Origin: Megamerina dolium
Lineage: Eukaryota > Arthropoda > Insecta > Diptera > Megamerinidae
DNA length: 64,000 nt
Direction: 5' to 3'
Assembly: GCA_963854835.1 (NCBI GenBank)
Contig: OY978526.1
Coordinates: 16,966,368-17,030,367, forward strand
Shown here: positions 24,983 to 37,399 of the stretch, piece after piece
Position numbering within the stretch: the stretch's first letter is position 1
How the letters are laid out: each line of letters opens with the position of its first letter
Program-made: the position numbers and the translations under genes
The notes under the pieces: model-generated
The model's input: the letters and a program-made list of their open reading frames with translations, nothing else
Databases searched by the model: none
Told to the model about the DNA's origin: nothing

Positions 24983-27900
24983 TCTATTGGAATTTTCATT
25001 TAAACTATTATTTTGTATTTACTATTTCATCTATTTGTATGCAATATCAGGTCATTGTAGTATAAACATTCCATTACATTGGTGGTCAATCGAATATCTT
25101 GTTTAGAGCACTTACAGAGCTTTAGGAACATTTAACCCAATTATTTCCCTCAAAATAATCTGACAAATATTAAAAACCCTACTTATTATTTACGCAGTAC
25201 ATTAACCTCACACACCATACATAGTAAGTAAGTAGCTGCCTGCTGTCAATTGAATCGATCTAAACTATAAAGGTAACAATTTCAATTCTTATGCCAGCTA
25301 CAGCTTACTATTATCCAATAAAAGCATTTTTGTTTTATTTGCTTATTAGATATATTACTATTTAATCATTATTGTAATTATGTTTACGATTATAATCCTT
25401 CTCCATATCAATGGAGAATAATCATAAGAACCACAACATCTATGACAAGCTCATTTAGATCAGTTAACATAACCGGTAACGGATTTAACAAACACTTGGG
25501 TTATACTGCTCTATACATACATACGTATTTCAAAGTTACTAGTGCCATGTAGTTGGCAAACAAAAGGCGGTCGATCTATGTGTGAGATGTATTAACCGAT
25601 TATATGTACATATGCCCACTGGCTTTATTATATTCAATGAAAGTGTTTGATTTTTAATGTTTGGGTAATTTTATTGGTTGGCAACTTACGTTTGAAATTG
25701 TAATAGACAATTGTATTAAATTGTAGCGTGCAGTGGTGGTTGATAGTACACGACATTGAAATTCCATAGACAGACGGAATTTCCTAATTGAAATCGCTTC
25801 GTTTTCGTTTCAATCTTTATGATCATTGTTAATACGATCAGAGACAAAAAACAAGAGACAATGAAAAGAAAGAATTAGTAGAAGAAGAGAAAATATAAAA
25901 GATGGAAAACAAATACCCAGCAAACAAAGCGAATGATTGAGAAATTTTAATCTTTCAATTTTAAGTTCAAATAAAATTCTCAAAGCATTCTCAAATCAAA
26001 ATGGTGGTTTCTTGAAAATTTCTTGAATTTCGCTCATTGAATTTTTTTAAAATCATCAAGTTAAAGGTATACTGAGTTCGTTCTGCCGTTTGTAACAAGT
26101 ACATATAATGAGTGTAATAGATATCTACAGGTATATAAATACATATTATTGGTCAGAATCACGATCTAAATCAATTTAGCTGTGCAGATATGTCTGCCTA
26201 TCTTACGTTCTGCTTGTCTGCCTACCTGTATGTCTGATTGCTTGATAACTGCCATAATTATAAAGCAATGTAATTGCATTAATTTCACCTGCGAATATAG
26301 AAGTTCGAAAATGAGCGGAATCTGATGAAAACACTCTACCTCCCATATAAAAGTTTGTTATTGAATTTTTATGTTTTCATACTTTGCATGAGAAAATATA
26401 AAGATATCGAACTGAAACTTGGTTCTTATAGCGGATTTTACTATAAATGCACTATATTAGAAAATAGGCGAAATCGGAAGAAAGCCAGGCCTACCTACTA
26501 TACAAAAGTACGTCGTTGTATGTGCATTTGCACACTTTACGAGCAAAAAAAAATTAAGTTATCACGCTGAAACTCCATGCATGCATATGATTATTTTTAC
26601 TAATTTGTTGACATATTTCAAAATGTGCTCCAACAGATAAAAACCACTCTTACCTTCCATACAAACTTATGGTTCCGTATCTATATTTCTTAAATATAAA
26701 GTAATCAAACAAAAACGCTGCACAAAGATATATATTTTCTAAAGAAAGTATGAGTTCAAAAATGGATCAGATTGAATAAAAATCACGCCTATCTCTCATA
26801 CAAAAATATGATCTGGGCTATACTTTGCCCACGAACATAAAATGTTGTAGGGCTGAAACTCAGCACATACGATTATTAGTATCAACGTGAAAATATATTT
26901 GAAAATTGGGCTTTCAAATTGGTTTTCATCTACCACTTTCATGACTACGAATGTATATATGTCTATCTGTTATGATATAGAGGATCTTGGCCGAAGTATT
27001 ACCGAAGTAACTTCCATTTAATTTGAGATTATTAAATTTTTTTAAAATTTTTGATATCTAATTATTTTCAAATGTATTGTATATCATATCAAAATGTTTG
27101 CTGGGTAATACTTTAACCACACTTAAATACAAATAAATAAAAATAGAAAAATAATACATACAAAATACATATACGAATAAGTACATATTAGTGTAGGTAT
27201 GAGGTGGAATTAAATAAAAATAAAAAATTTAAACTAATTCCATAACAACAAGAAGAACAACAAAAACTGTAGCAACCATAAATACCAACCAATCTATCGT
27301 ATACACTATGATTACTCACAGCACGTGTTTTGCATATTTCCGGCTTAAACTACCAGTGATCATATTACCTAAGTAATTTCTTTCTATTCTCTGTACTGTA
27401 CGTACACACACATACATATATAAACAAGTATTCTCGTTATTGTAGCTACACTATAGTATATCATGTTTTTGAATTTGTTCTTATTTGGGAAGCTCTTTCT
27501 AATTCATAGAATAACACCATCGTATTATGTACAAAGCGATTGTAAAATATAGTGTAACCAGTTTCGTGACGTGTAATGAATATATCTTTGGAGCTATTAT
27601 GTATTATCTATTACTACTCGTATTTACTCGTATATTAGTATGTTTTCATTTAATTTTTTACTTTTCAGTATAGTTGGCTCCTGGTTACTATAAATAATAC
27701 AAATCATATTATTGATTTGCCTCATTCAATAATAAAAATTAATGAAGTGTTAACATATTATAGATTTATGGTTTTGGGAAGGCAAAACAAAAAAATCACA
27801 CACATACTACATACAAATTCACATATATATATACCAAATCAAAATTAATCATTCATTTGGTTAAATCGAGCTATAAATATTGAAATGGATTAATTGCGGA

Positions 27901-29592
27901 TACTATTTGTTATTATCAACAAATATTTCGGATTATTTTTGGTGTAATATAATACTTATATTTTAAATGTTTCTACTGTTAGTTTAGTTTAGTTTATTTT
28001 TTCTTCTCTCATGGATATTATCTTCAGCTTCCCTATGTAGAGTAACTAATACCATTTGGATGATTTTAGACTAAAATTAATCATTTGATTTAAAATACTA
28101 CTTTTCCTAAATATTCCAATATCGATTATGATTCTCGACCAATAGTATGGATTATAGACATTTTCTTTTTTCTTACGAGTTAGGTAACCGGATGCTCCCA
28201 TAATGAGCGCAAGCTCACGCCAAGATATAGACTGTTCTAATATTGTGACTATGTAATGTTGAGAAACCTAAAAACATGGTGTTTGATTATTTCACTTCAT
28301 CAGCTTTCGGATTTCTCCACCATGCGTATGTGCCCCGATATCCATCCAATGTGTCCACTATAAATTCAGGGTATAAATATGTTGTGTTTGGAGAAAATAT
28401 AGACAATAATATATTAATGGGAATCTATTCAACATTTTACGGCGATTTTTGGTCAGCTTTGAGGTTTTTGTCGATTTTCAGGAATTTTTGTTGACATTTG
28501 CAGGAAACTCCCCTAATTCGTTAAGATAGAGGTTAAGTATGTTTGAAGGAAATATTGGGCAGAAAAAATAGGGCAAGTCGACAGTACATTTCACTATTAT
28601 TACGGCGAGTTATTTCGTCTGTCATTTTGTATGGGGGCCCCTTAATGGGTAAAGGAATTGTTGAGGAAAAATGAATCCAAGTCTGCCATACAATTCCTTT
28701 TCGATCATGTTATTTTCTATTTCCATTCCTGACAAAAATATGCTCAAATACCAATAATACGAGGCAATTCATTTTTTCCTTAGTGCTATCCTGCACTTGT
28801 CCAATAAAATATAATTTATTTTGGGCTTTTATTTCACTTCCTTAAAAAAGATATTTGACATACCTTACGAGTATACCATATGGTTCCCTAGAATGATTTT
28901 ATATATGTAAAAAGTTCAAGTTCAAGTACAATAATTCCTAGTAAATGTAAAACGTAGGCCAGCATTCATTATAGGTTCTCTAATATGTACTGGCAAAGGT
29001 GGAAATACAGCAAAACTCTGCTGTAAAGCTAAGTATGCAAGAGACCCTTAAGAATATCGCAAACACTGTGTTTCACTGTTCTATTAAAGACGTATTACTT
29101 ACATCGAATGAATTAAAAAAAAAAATAATAAAGATCATACCCACATTGTTGTTCACATTGGTCGTGATCATTTTGCACGCACTACATACTTATATTCTCA
29201 TTTTCATGAACGAAATACAATATAATAACTCCATAAATATACAGAGCTTAGTGGTTCAATACAATAAAATTTGAAAACAATTGAAGCATGCAAGGTAAGA
29301 CATAGATGTATCCAAACATACATATGTACATACATAAATAGGAATGTATTGATATAAAAAAAAATTCAAATTAATTTCTTATTCTTTTATAAGAAAATTA
29401 ATTGAATACCGATATGTATTTAATTGCGAATTGATACAGTATTCTTCATTGGGTGTGGCAAGGTTGCGACATTACTAAGCTGTGCGAAAACCGTTTAAAA
29501 TATTTTGTTACCATTGTATTTGAATTTAATTATATTATATATACGTATCTGTCTGCGTATTTATTTGTGTTAATGATTAATTTATATATGTA
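24983..29592. other. Intergenic, no gene seen
   Basis: Long AT-rich spacer. It contains the dispersed repeat at about 26290-26960 (listed separately), several runs of migratory simple sequence, and a segment near 28460-28720 related to the dispersed family at 38.7 kb (TCGATTTTCAGGAATTTTT; GGGGCCCCTTAATGGGTAAAGG in mixed form). Frames of 60-90 codons here have no family I recognise. Confidence 0.45.
26290..26960. repeat. Degenerate repeat with GCCTACC...CATACAAAAGT motif
   Basis: Three similar phrases lie near 26300-26350, 26455-26515 and 26745-26815: a region like GAAATCGGAAGAAAGCCAGG followed by a phrase like CTACTATACAAAAGTACG. The same motif appears at 13929-14010 and, on the opposite strand, at about 31105-31165. 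It resembles a degraded non-coding dispersed element; ends are not clear. Confidence 0.4.
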
Positions 29593-29756
29593 CAGTGGCG
29601 TAGCAAGAATTTTGGCAAGGGGGCCCATAAGATGAAAAATATGTATAAGAAAAAAAGTGAATGATTTTTAAATATTTGTATATTATTATTTTTCTTTTTT
29701 AACAAGTCCATCGGCTAGAGGGGATATATCATCTGACCCCCCTGGCTACGGCACTT
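29593..29756. mobile_element. hAT-like MITE, 164 bp
   Basis: The left end CAGTGGCGTAGCAAG and the right end (reverse complement AAGTGCCGTAGCCAGG) are imperfect terminal inverted repeats. TATATGTA flanks it on both sides (29585-29592 and 29757-29764), an 8-bp duplication as expected for hAT transposons. It is too short to code for anything. Confidence 0.6.
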
Positions 29757-30010
29757 TATATGTATGATATGTATTGTAATACACAAAAAATTTCAAGTAA
29801 TACATATGTATTTATTTCTACAAGATATTTCTGACGTTTTTTGCATGGCATGGATCTTTTTCATTTTTATTTTTCAAATGTATTTTACTTGATCACAATG
29901 CACAATCATGACTTGTGTGTTTTCATTCACAGTGAATACAGCCCTAATAAGTTAATGGTGATTCCAAATCTTAAAGATGAATAATAGTTTGCAAAAACAA
30001 AAATGTTATT

Positions 30011-30908
30011 CTTATTTTCGCTTATTTTCGTTTGTTAATTTTTCCTTAGCGATTTTGGATTTTCGCTTAGCGTTTCTAAACGTTTTTCGATTTTCGCTTG
30101 GCGTTTTTTGATTTTCGCTTAGCGTTTGTTAATTTTCGTTTATCGTTTTCTAAACCATTTTTTCGCTGATTTTCGCTTAGCGTTTTTAGATTTTCGCTAT
30201 GAGTTTTTTAATTTTAGCTTAGCATTTTTTAATTTTTGCTAAGCGTTTGTTAATTTTCGCTTAGCGTTTTTTGATTTTCGCTTAGCGTTTGTTAATTTTC
30301 GTTTATCGTTTTCTAAACCATTTTTTCGCTGATTTTCGCTTAGCGTTTTTAGATTTTCGCTATGAGTTTTTTAATTTTAGCTTTGCATTTTTTAATTTTC
30401 GCTAAGCGTTTGTTAATTTAACTTAGCGTTTTTTGATTTTCGCTAAGCGTTCTATAATTTTTGCTAACAGTTTTTTAATTTTCAATCAGCGTTTTTGATT
30501 TTCGCTTGGAGTTTTTTGATTTTCGCTTGGAGTTTTTTGATTTTCGCTAAGCGTTCTCTAATTTTCGGATTGAGTTTTTTAATTTTCGCTTAGCGTTTCT
30601 TAATTTTCGCTTTGCGTTTTTTGATTTACGCTTAGCGGTCTCAAATTTTCACTAAGCGTTTTTTAATTTTCGCTTAGCGGTTGTTAGTTTTCGCTTTGCG
30701 TTTTTTGGTTTGCTTTGCATATTTTAATTCACGCTTAGTGTTTGCTAATTTTCGCTTAGCGATTGTTAATTTTTGCTTAGCGTTTTTGGATTTTCGCTTG
30801 ACGTTTACTTAGCGGATTTTATTTTCGTTTTTTAATTTAAGCTTAGCGAATTTTACTTTTCGTTTGGCGTTTTTTAATTTTCGCTTAGCATATTTTAATT
30901 AGCATTTG
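30011..30908. repeat. Minisatellite built on a CGCTTAGCG motif
   Basis: About 0.9 kb consists of some 40 variants of a roughly 20-bp unit of the type TTTTCGCTTAGCGTTTGTTAA. CGCTTAGCG and its reverse complement form CGCTAAGCG both occur on the same strand. A longer block is itself repeated: TAAACCATTTTTTCGCTGAT occurs at 30151 and again at 30314, 163 bp later. No coding frame runs through it. Confidence 0.85.
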
Positions 30909-31332
30909 TGATAGCTCTAATTTTCACAAGCAGGCTGAGTAAATATCACAACATGCTTCACTATGAGAGATACGCTTGGTTCTTATCTGATTACGGCTAT
31001 TTTCTAATGTATTAATTTTGTGGTAAGAAAAACTCAACATACCAAGTTTTAATTTAAAACTTTCATATTTTCGCACCCAAAATGTGAAAATATACATTTA
31101 ACAATTTACTTTTGTATGGGAGATGGGTATGGCTTTTATCCTATATCGCCCATTCTCATACTTATTCTTACATTGGTAAAAATAGTCTTATGTGTGAATT
31201 TTCAATTGAATCGCTACATAATTACAACAGATATTGGCTCCTTGAGTGTAGGTTATATTGATGCACCACTGTTCACATACTCGAAAACATTGATCAAAGA
31301 AATTTGAATATATTTTATAAAGCAACTAAATT
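30909..31332. other. Intergenic before cuticle gene 3
   Basis: Non-coding; includes an inverted copy of the GTATGGGAGATGGGTATGGC-type repeat motif at about 31112-31165. Nothing else is seen. Confidence 0.45.
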
Positions 31333-31376
31333 TTTATTCATAATTTTACACGTGAACAATTAAATAGTAAGATCTC

Positions 31377-32038
31377 TTAATGATGATGTGCTGATGCAGG
31401 ATAGCTCAATATGGGAGTTTGCGTGTAGTGTGACAACGGTGTCACATGATGAGCTACTTTCACAAGTGGTTCACGATGAACAATTGCACGAAAACCATTA
31501 TGATCATCAGCGGTGTATTTTACAATACGTTTATAACCATCGGCATCGATTAAGGAGTATTCACCATGGACCACGTCACCGTTACGTTCCTCTACTTGAC
31601 TCTTAACATCACCAGTCAAATGATCTTCAACACCGTATTCGAATTTATACTGTGGGTAATGATCGTGTTCCCCAATAGGTGTTGCTGCAACATGATGCTG
31701 AGACAATTGTAGTGGAATATGAGAGTTGAATTGTGGATGATAAGTTCCGGATACAAGATTAGAATGATATACACCAACTGGATGATGATCGTTTTCCTCA
31801 ATTGCTTTAGCCAAAAGATGTTGATGTACCGCCACAGGAACATGTGCAGCAGTTTGATGATAAACTGCAGCTTCTGGAGCCGAATGATGTATGTGAGCTG
31901 GTTGTGAAAGAATACCAGCACTAACAGCAGCAATGAAAACGAACATAATAATGATCTAAAATAGAGGGAGTTGAAAATAAAATTTGTTAATTTAAAAAAA
32001 ATTTTTTATCTCTAAGTATAAACTACTTTGAATGCCAT
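31377..32038 (-). CDS. RR-2 cuticle protein 3, with long linker
   Basis: Exon 1 32038-32027 (MAFK), intron 32026-31956 (GT-AG), exon 2 31955-31377; 196 residues. Signal peptide ends at AAVSAG. The RR-2 domain is at about residues 100-168 ([45 protein letters not shown]). The N-terminal linker is about 40 residues longer than in its neighbour gene 4 and contains [19 protein letters not shown], an echo of the [18 protein letters not shown] that enters the RR domain in gene 4. Poly(A) signal at 31338-31333 on the minus strand. Secreted chitin-binding cuticle protein by family. Confidence 0.92.
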
Positions 32039-32100
32039 CTTGAACAGGATGTGTATTGCAAAGATTGGAGTCTTCTGAGTTAGGGTAGTTGAAATTGTGG

Positions 32101-32136
32101 TATGATATTTTATTTAGAAAATTATGTGATTTTATA
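32101..32136 (-). promoter_or_regulatory. Core promoter of cuticle gene 3
   Basis: TATAAA (32136-32131 on the minus strand) about 95 bp before the ATG; ATATCATA lies about 28 bp further on and may be the initiator. It faces the promoter of gene 4, with about 420 bp between the two TATA boxes. Confidence 0.6.
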
Positions 32137-32558
32137 CTGAATTATCACTGAAACCACAATTCTTACACAGATGGTGAAATCATGAAAAAAACTCTTGCGA
32201 AATAAAACAATTTACACCTGTTTATTTGTATTGTATATGATATGATAACCACACCTGACATTCACTTTCAAATTAGTTTAATAAAATTAGTACAAAGATA
32301 TGATCTACCAGTAATATTGGAAAGAATCAAATATAAAACTGACATACGTGAGTACATACATATGTACATACGTACGAAAGTGACAGTCAAAACAAAAGCT
32401 ACGAATTATATGTTAAACAAACTTAATGGTTACTTCTATGTATAGTACCGTGCTGTATACTTTAATTAATCAAATATCTGTAAATAAGTAATTCATAGAT
32501 TTTTTTTTATATGAACGCATAGAATTGGGCCAATATCGACAGGTTATCGACAATTTGG

Positions 32559-32596
32559 TATAAATTAAATTGATCTTAATGCTAATTTATCATTCA
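32559..32596 (+). promoter_or_regulatory. Core promoter of cuticle gene 4
   Basis: TATAAA at 32559-32564 and TATCATTCA at 32588-32596, the same motif pair and spacing as genes 1 and 2. Confidence 0.65.
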
Positions 32597-32663
32597 ATTT
32601 CGACATCGACTTGTGTGAGGAACTACATACAATACATAAGTATAATTCATAAACTATTCCAAA

Positions 32664-33220
32664 ATGGCATTTAAAGTAAGATTTCAATTATTTTTAAATC
32701 ATACTTATCTAAAGCTAATTTACTTATTATATTAATTCATTTGTTTTAGCTAATTCTTGGATTCGCTCTCATTGCTGCTGTTAGTGCTGGTATCCTATCA
32801 CAACCAGCACACATATATCATCATTCAGCTCCAGTCGCTGCAGTTTATCATCAAACGACTGCTCATATTCCTGTGTCAGCACATCATACTCATCTTTTGG
32901 CCAAACCAATTGAGGAGTTCGATCATCATCCACAATATAAATTCGAATATGGTGTCGAAGATCATATAACTGGTGATATAAAGAGTCAAGTTGAGGAACG
33001 TAATGGTGATGTTGTGCACGGTGAATACTCATTGATCGATGCCGATGGTTATAAACGTATTGTCAAATACACAGCCGATGATCATAATGGTTTCCGTGCA
33101 TATGTACATCGTGAACCACTTGTGAAAGTAGCTCATCATGTTGCTCCACTTCAGGCACACTATACACATTCGCCTGTCTTAAGCTATTCTGCTCCATTCT
33201 ATAGTAATTATCATCATTAA
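32664..33220 (+). CDS. RR-2 cuticle protein 4
   Basis: Exons 32664-32675 (MAFK) and 32750-33220, intron 74 nt GT-AG; 160 residues. Signal peptide ends at AAVSAG. RR-2 domain at about residues 60-128 ([47 protein letters not shown]). His-rich linker and short YNYHH-type tail (YSNYHH). Poly(A) signal AATAAA at 33370-33375. It is head-to-head with gene 3 and shares its RR domain almost fully (both read [13 protein letters not shown]), so the pair arose by inverted duplication. Role in cuticle by family. Confidence 0.93.
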
Positions 33221-33375
33221 ATATGGATTTAATGCAACGAGATGTTATTGTGATCACAACATATTACGTGTGTGTACTATGTGTGTGGGTGCACATTATT
33301 TTGTATTGAAGTGTTCTATAATTTATATGCATTTAACATAGATTTAATTTTACAAAGGTGCTAAGATGAAATAAA

Positions 33376-34003
33376 TTCATTCAAAATGAACAAAATTACT
33401 GTTATTATTGCAAGATACCTTTAGAGTGCTATAGAGACATGTGTATGTTAGAGTTTTTAGAGGTATATAGAACATCCGGGTTTGTTCTTTAATTCACTAA
33501 ACACCGACTGCTAATGAGTCATAAAGAAATATGCAAATTAAGAGGTGTCTTAGTGAACTCAAAATCTGCGGTAGCAGGATATTTTTCTTATTTATATTGA
33601 TTTAAATTTAAGTATGCAAATAATAAGGTTACAAATGAACGAAATCAAGCTACAGGTAAGAACATTTTTTAATATCTTATATTTCTGTAGGCTAGGAATA
33701 GCAATTATGACAGTAGAAATACACACAATGTAAGAGTTTCTCTAAGAAGGCCCGATAAAATCTTTAAAATGGACGGCTTTCAGTGATTAGATAAATGGGC
33801 CATTCGGAGATTATATGTATTTACGCCTGACGAATCGCCTGAAAATTACTCACTATTTTGTTAAATCAATTTTGAAATTGTATTTATTTCCTGTAAAAAG
33901 TCAAAATTCTACATTATATTCTATAATAGTACGCATCTTCTCTATTCACTTAATGCTGGCTCTTCTGAAATACGTTTTCCCAACTTCATCGCATTTATAA
34001 TGA
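33376..34003. other. Intergenic before mariner relic
   Basis: AT-rich non-coding DNA; no gene or repeat recognised. Confidence 0.5.
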
Positions 34004-35127
34004 TATATCAGGTGTAGAAAAAAGAAATACATTATAAGTGCGATCGAGTTACGATAGATGAATTTAGAAAGATAGGATTTCGTACTAAATAAACTTTTCA
34101 GGCAGTTTTGTGATTGCTTGACTCATTTTTGTTTGAGCACGTGTCAAAGATGGATACCAGTAAAGAGAAAATACGCCATATTTTACAGTTTTTCTTCGAT
34201 AAAGGCGAAAACGCAAGCCAGATGGCTGAAAATATGAATAGTGTCCTGATACTGTAACAGCCAATCACGTGCAATTTTGGTTTCGTCGATTCCGTGCCGG
34301 TAATTTTGATGTCAAAGATGCAGCACGCTCTGGAAGGTCAATTGCCGAAAATATCGATAAAATAATGGAAATCGTCGAGTCTGACCATCATGTAAGCACT
34401 GTTTCTATTGCCCAGGAGCTAAACATTGTACAAAAAACCGTTTGGAACAATTTAAATAAAGCTGAATACAAAAAGAAGCTCGGTGTATGGGTGCCACATG
34501 AGTTAACGCAAGAAAACCTCATGGACCGAAGTTCCATCTGCGAATCGCTGCTGAATCGCTGAATCGGATGGTTACTGGTGATGAAAAGTGGGTCACTTAT
34601 GACAACGTCAAGCGAAAACGGTCGTGGTCGAATCGCGGTGAGCCAGCGCAAACGGTGGTCAAGCCAGGATTGACGATCAGGAAGGTTTTGCTATGTATTT
34701 GGTGGGATTGACAGGGAATCATCTATTATGAGCTGCACCCCTACGGCCGAACTTTTAATTCGGACCTATACTGTCAACAATTGGTCCGTCTGAAGGAAGC
34801 AATCGCCTTGGCCAATAGGAGAGGAATTGTGTTCCATCAGGACAACGCCAGGCCACACACATCGATAGTGACTCACCAGAAGCTCCTGTCCGGACCTGGC
34901 ACCAAGTGATTACTACCTGTTCCTGTCTATGGCGAATGCTTTTGCTGGTGAAAAATTCGCATCAAGAGAAGCTTGTGAAAATCGACTGTCACAGTTTTTT
35001 CAAAATGGCAACAAGTTATCGAACAAAACGGTGCATATTTGATCTAAATCGGATCATTCTAACTATGTTAAATAAAACCTTCAATTTAATGCCAAAATCA
35101 TGGATCATTTTTAATATACCTTATATA
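34004..35127 (+). pseudogene. mariner transposon relic with broken transposase
   Basis: The transposase starts at 34150 (MDTSKEKIRHILQFFFDKGE) and shifts frame near 34240; the next frame runs NHVQFWFRRFRAG, then GVWVPHELTQENL to a stop at 34560. Further pieces read RMVTGDEKWVTYDN (first Asp), HQDNARPHTS (second) and SPDLAPSDYYLF (third), with an in-frame stop after CIWWD and another frame change before the last piece. The D34D-type motif set identifies mariner. Imperfect terminal repeats TATATCAGGTGTA (34004) and TATATAAGGTATA (reverse complement, ending 35127) may mark the ends. It cannot encode an intact protein. Confidence 0.85.
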
Positions 35128-37284
35128 ATGATATGATGATAGATATCACAAAGATATCGATTCAAAGCTGAATAATATTAAATTGGGAGTAATTTAGTAA
35201 AACGTGATAAAGTATATTTTGAAAATTTAACGTTTTAAAAACATGTTGGGACCCTCTGTAGTGAAATTCATACTGAAATGAATACACAAAAACACAATTT
35301 CGTATAAAAGTTACTCAAATTCATAGTAAGAAAGTTAATTTTCGCAACAACATACGACTGAAAGACAAAAAATGTAAATATTCACAAAAAGAATGGTAAC
35401 TTCTAAAAAAAAAAGAACGTCATTAGCACGCATCGTTATGGTAGTCAGCTATGGAGCGGCTGGTAACATTGACTAAAAATATTAATTATTTCCAGCAAAT
35501 TGTAAATATTCTGCCAATGCGCAATAATAATTGTGATAATCCTAATTTGTCTTCACAAAACATGATAATTCCATATTTCAAATTCTACTATATTGCACAT
35601 TCTTAAATATTTGTTTGCATATTATGAGTCATATAACGGAAAACATGATTATCTAACTGCAGATTGTTGCGAAGCTAAAACTGCGCATTAACAATCTGTT
35701 AAACAACTCTCTCTCTCTCTCTCTCTTTCCCCCTTTCTCGATTGACGAGCAATTTTAACAAATGGATTTATCACATTTTGTAAAATTCCTACTCAAATGA
35801 TCTCACAAAATTACACTCAAATTTGTGTGATTTAAATTCTATGAAATCTTTTGAATATTATTGAAATAAGTTATTTGTATTTAAAATATATATTTTTTTT
35901 TTGCTCATTGACATGTCAATAATACCAATCAAATCAACATAAAGTGGCTAACTAATGCCTTTACAATTGTTGAAGTTTATTTTATATTATTACAAATTAT
36001 AATATAAAATTATACATCTAACATGGTCATCTATACATGTACGTATATGTATCGTATTAATGAAAAAAATAAAAACCATGCACTTTTAATTTAAAATTTG
36101 GAATTGTTAAATGTATAGTGTATACATGTATATAAAATAAATTAAATAAGTGTTAAAAGCAATGTAGTTTTATTAAAATAACAATAATAATAACAACTTT
36201 AAAATATACAAGTACTCAAATGTATCAGTATGTATAGGTACTTGTGTATAAACAAATGTTTATATACTTGAATTCAGATGAATCAGCAAAATGCAATAGT
36301 TACTCGTTGGAGTAATACAAAAGAAGCTACAACAACAACAACAACAATGACATCGACAGCGCTGCATGCATAATTCATAGTCGTCGAAAAATATATAAAC
36401 TCCAAATTTCTGACATAACATGAAATACAAAAAAAAAATTATTCAAATTCATTCATGACAAGCGTAATAAAGCACAGTTATTTCACTAGATTTGGCCACA
36501 TTCAAACCACTCATTTATCCATAAAATGTTCATAAATGTAAAAGAGGCCAATATTTCATGCAGCTTAACATGTGTGCGTATGTTTTTGTGTGTGTGTGTG
36601 TGTGTGTATGTAAATCAAGTGCATTGAGGGCCAAATCAAGATGTCATAATTAGATTACTTGTGTATGCTCGCGTGCCAGTGGTAAGCATGTGTTTTTGTA
36701 TTGAAAACTAATCATGCTTAGCTGAGCGCATAACTTCACACTGCGAGTTGCTTGCTTAAATCTTTTGTATTTTCTTCTTCACAATACATTCATACGATAT
36801 GTGCGTGTGTGTATGTGTGTAGTATATATGATGTGACTATGGTTAGTTATGTGATTGCTTATATGATTTGTTGCGCTTCATAAAAGGGTGTGTGAGTATC
36901 ATATGTACTCTTTCTAATATCCGCTGACCAGAGCAAAATACTTTTAAGTACTCGTTTGTGGGTGCAAATCTTATCGCAACAATGAATTGCGAAAAACAAA
37001 AAACAAAACTAGGTAAGAAATGATAAAGTTGAAACTGTAAAAATCGAATATACAATTTGAAGTATGTATGTATTTGTATGTATATATATATTTGAACTCT
37101 AAATGATGAATAAATCGAAAAAATATTACTTTAACTTTAAACCAATTTTATATCAGAAAAAAAAGATGATAAAATAAAATTAATAGTAATACACAAAAAG
37201 AAGTTAAAAAAAATAGTGAAATGCGTTCAATAGTATTAAACTATGTATTGTACGCTATGTCCGTATTGCAGACTGAATTTTTGC
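35128..37284. other. Intergenic, simple repeats only
   Basis: Holds a CT dinucleotide run (35707-35727), a TG run (about 36580-36608) and other AT-rich sequence. No gene is supported. Confidence 0.5.
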
Positions 37285-37317
37285 TATAAAAACAAATGTA
37301 GCCATTCGATTCATTAG
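37285..37317 (+). promoter_or_regulatory. Core promoter of cuticle gene 5
   Basis: TATAAAAA at 37285-37292, 115 bp before the ATG; GATTCATTAG about 25 bp further on may be the initiator. Confidence 0.55.
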
Positions 37318-37399
37318 ACATTCACAACACGTACTCTAAAGTGGGAGGACAAAGTCTTCATTTGATTTCTTGAATTTTTGCATTTGCAACCATACCGAA

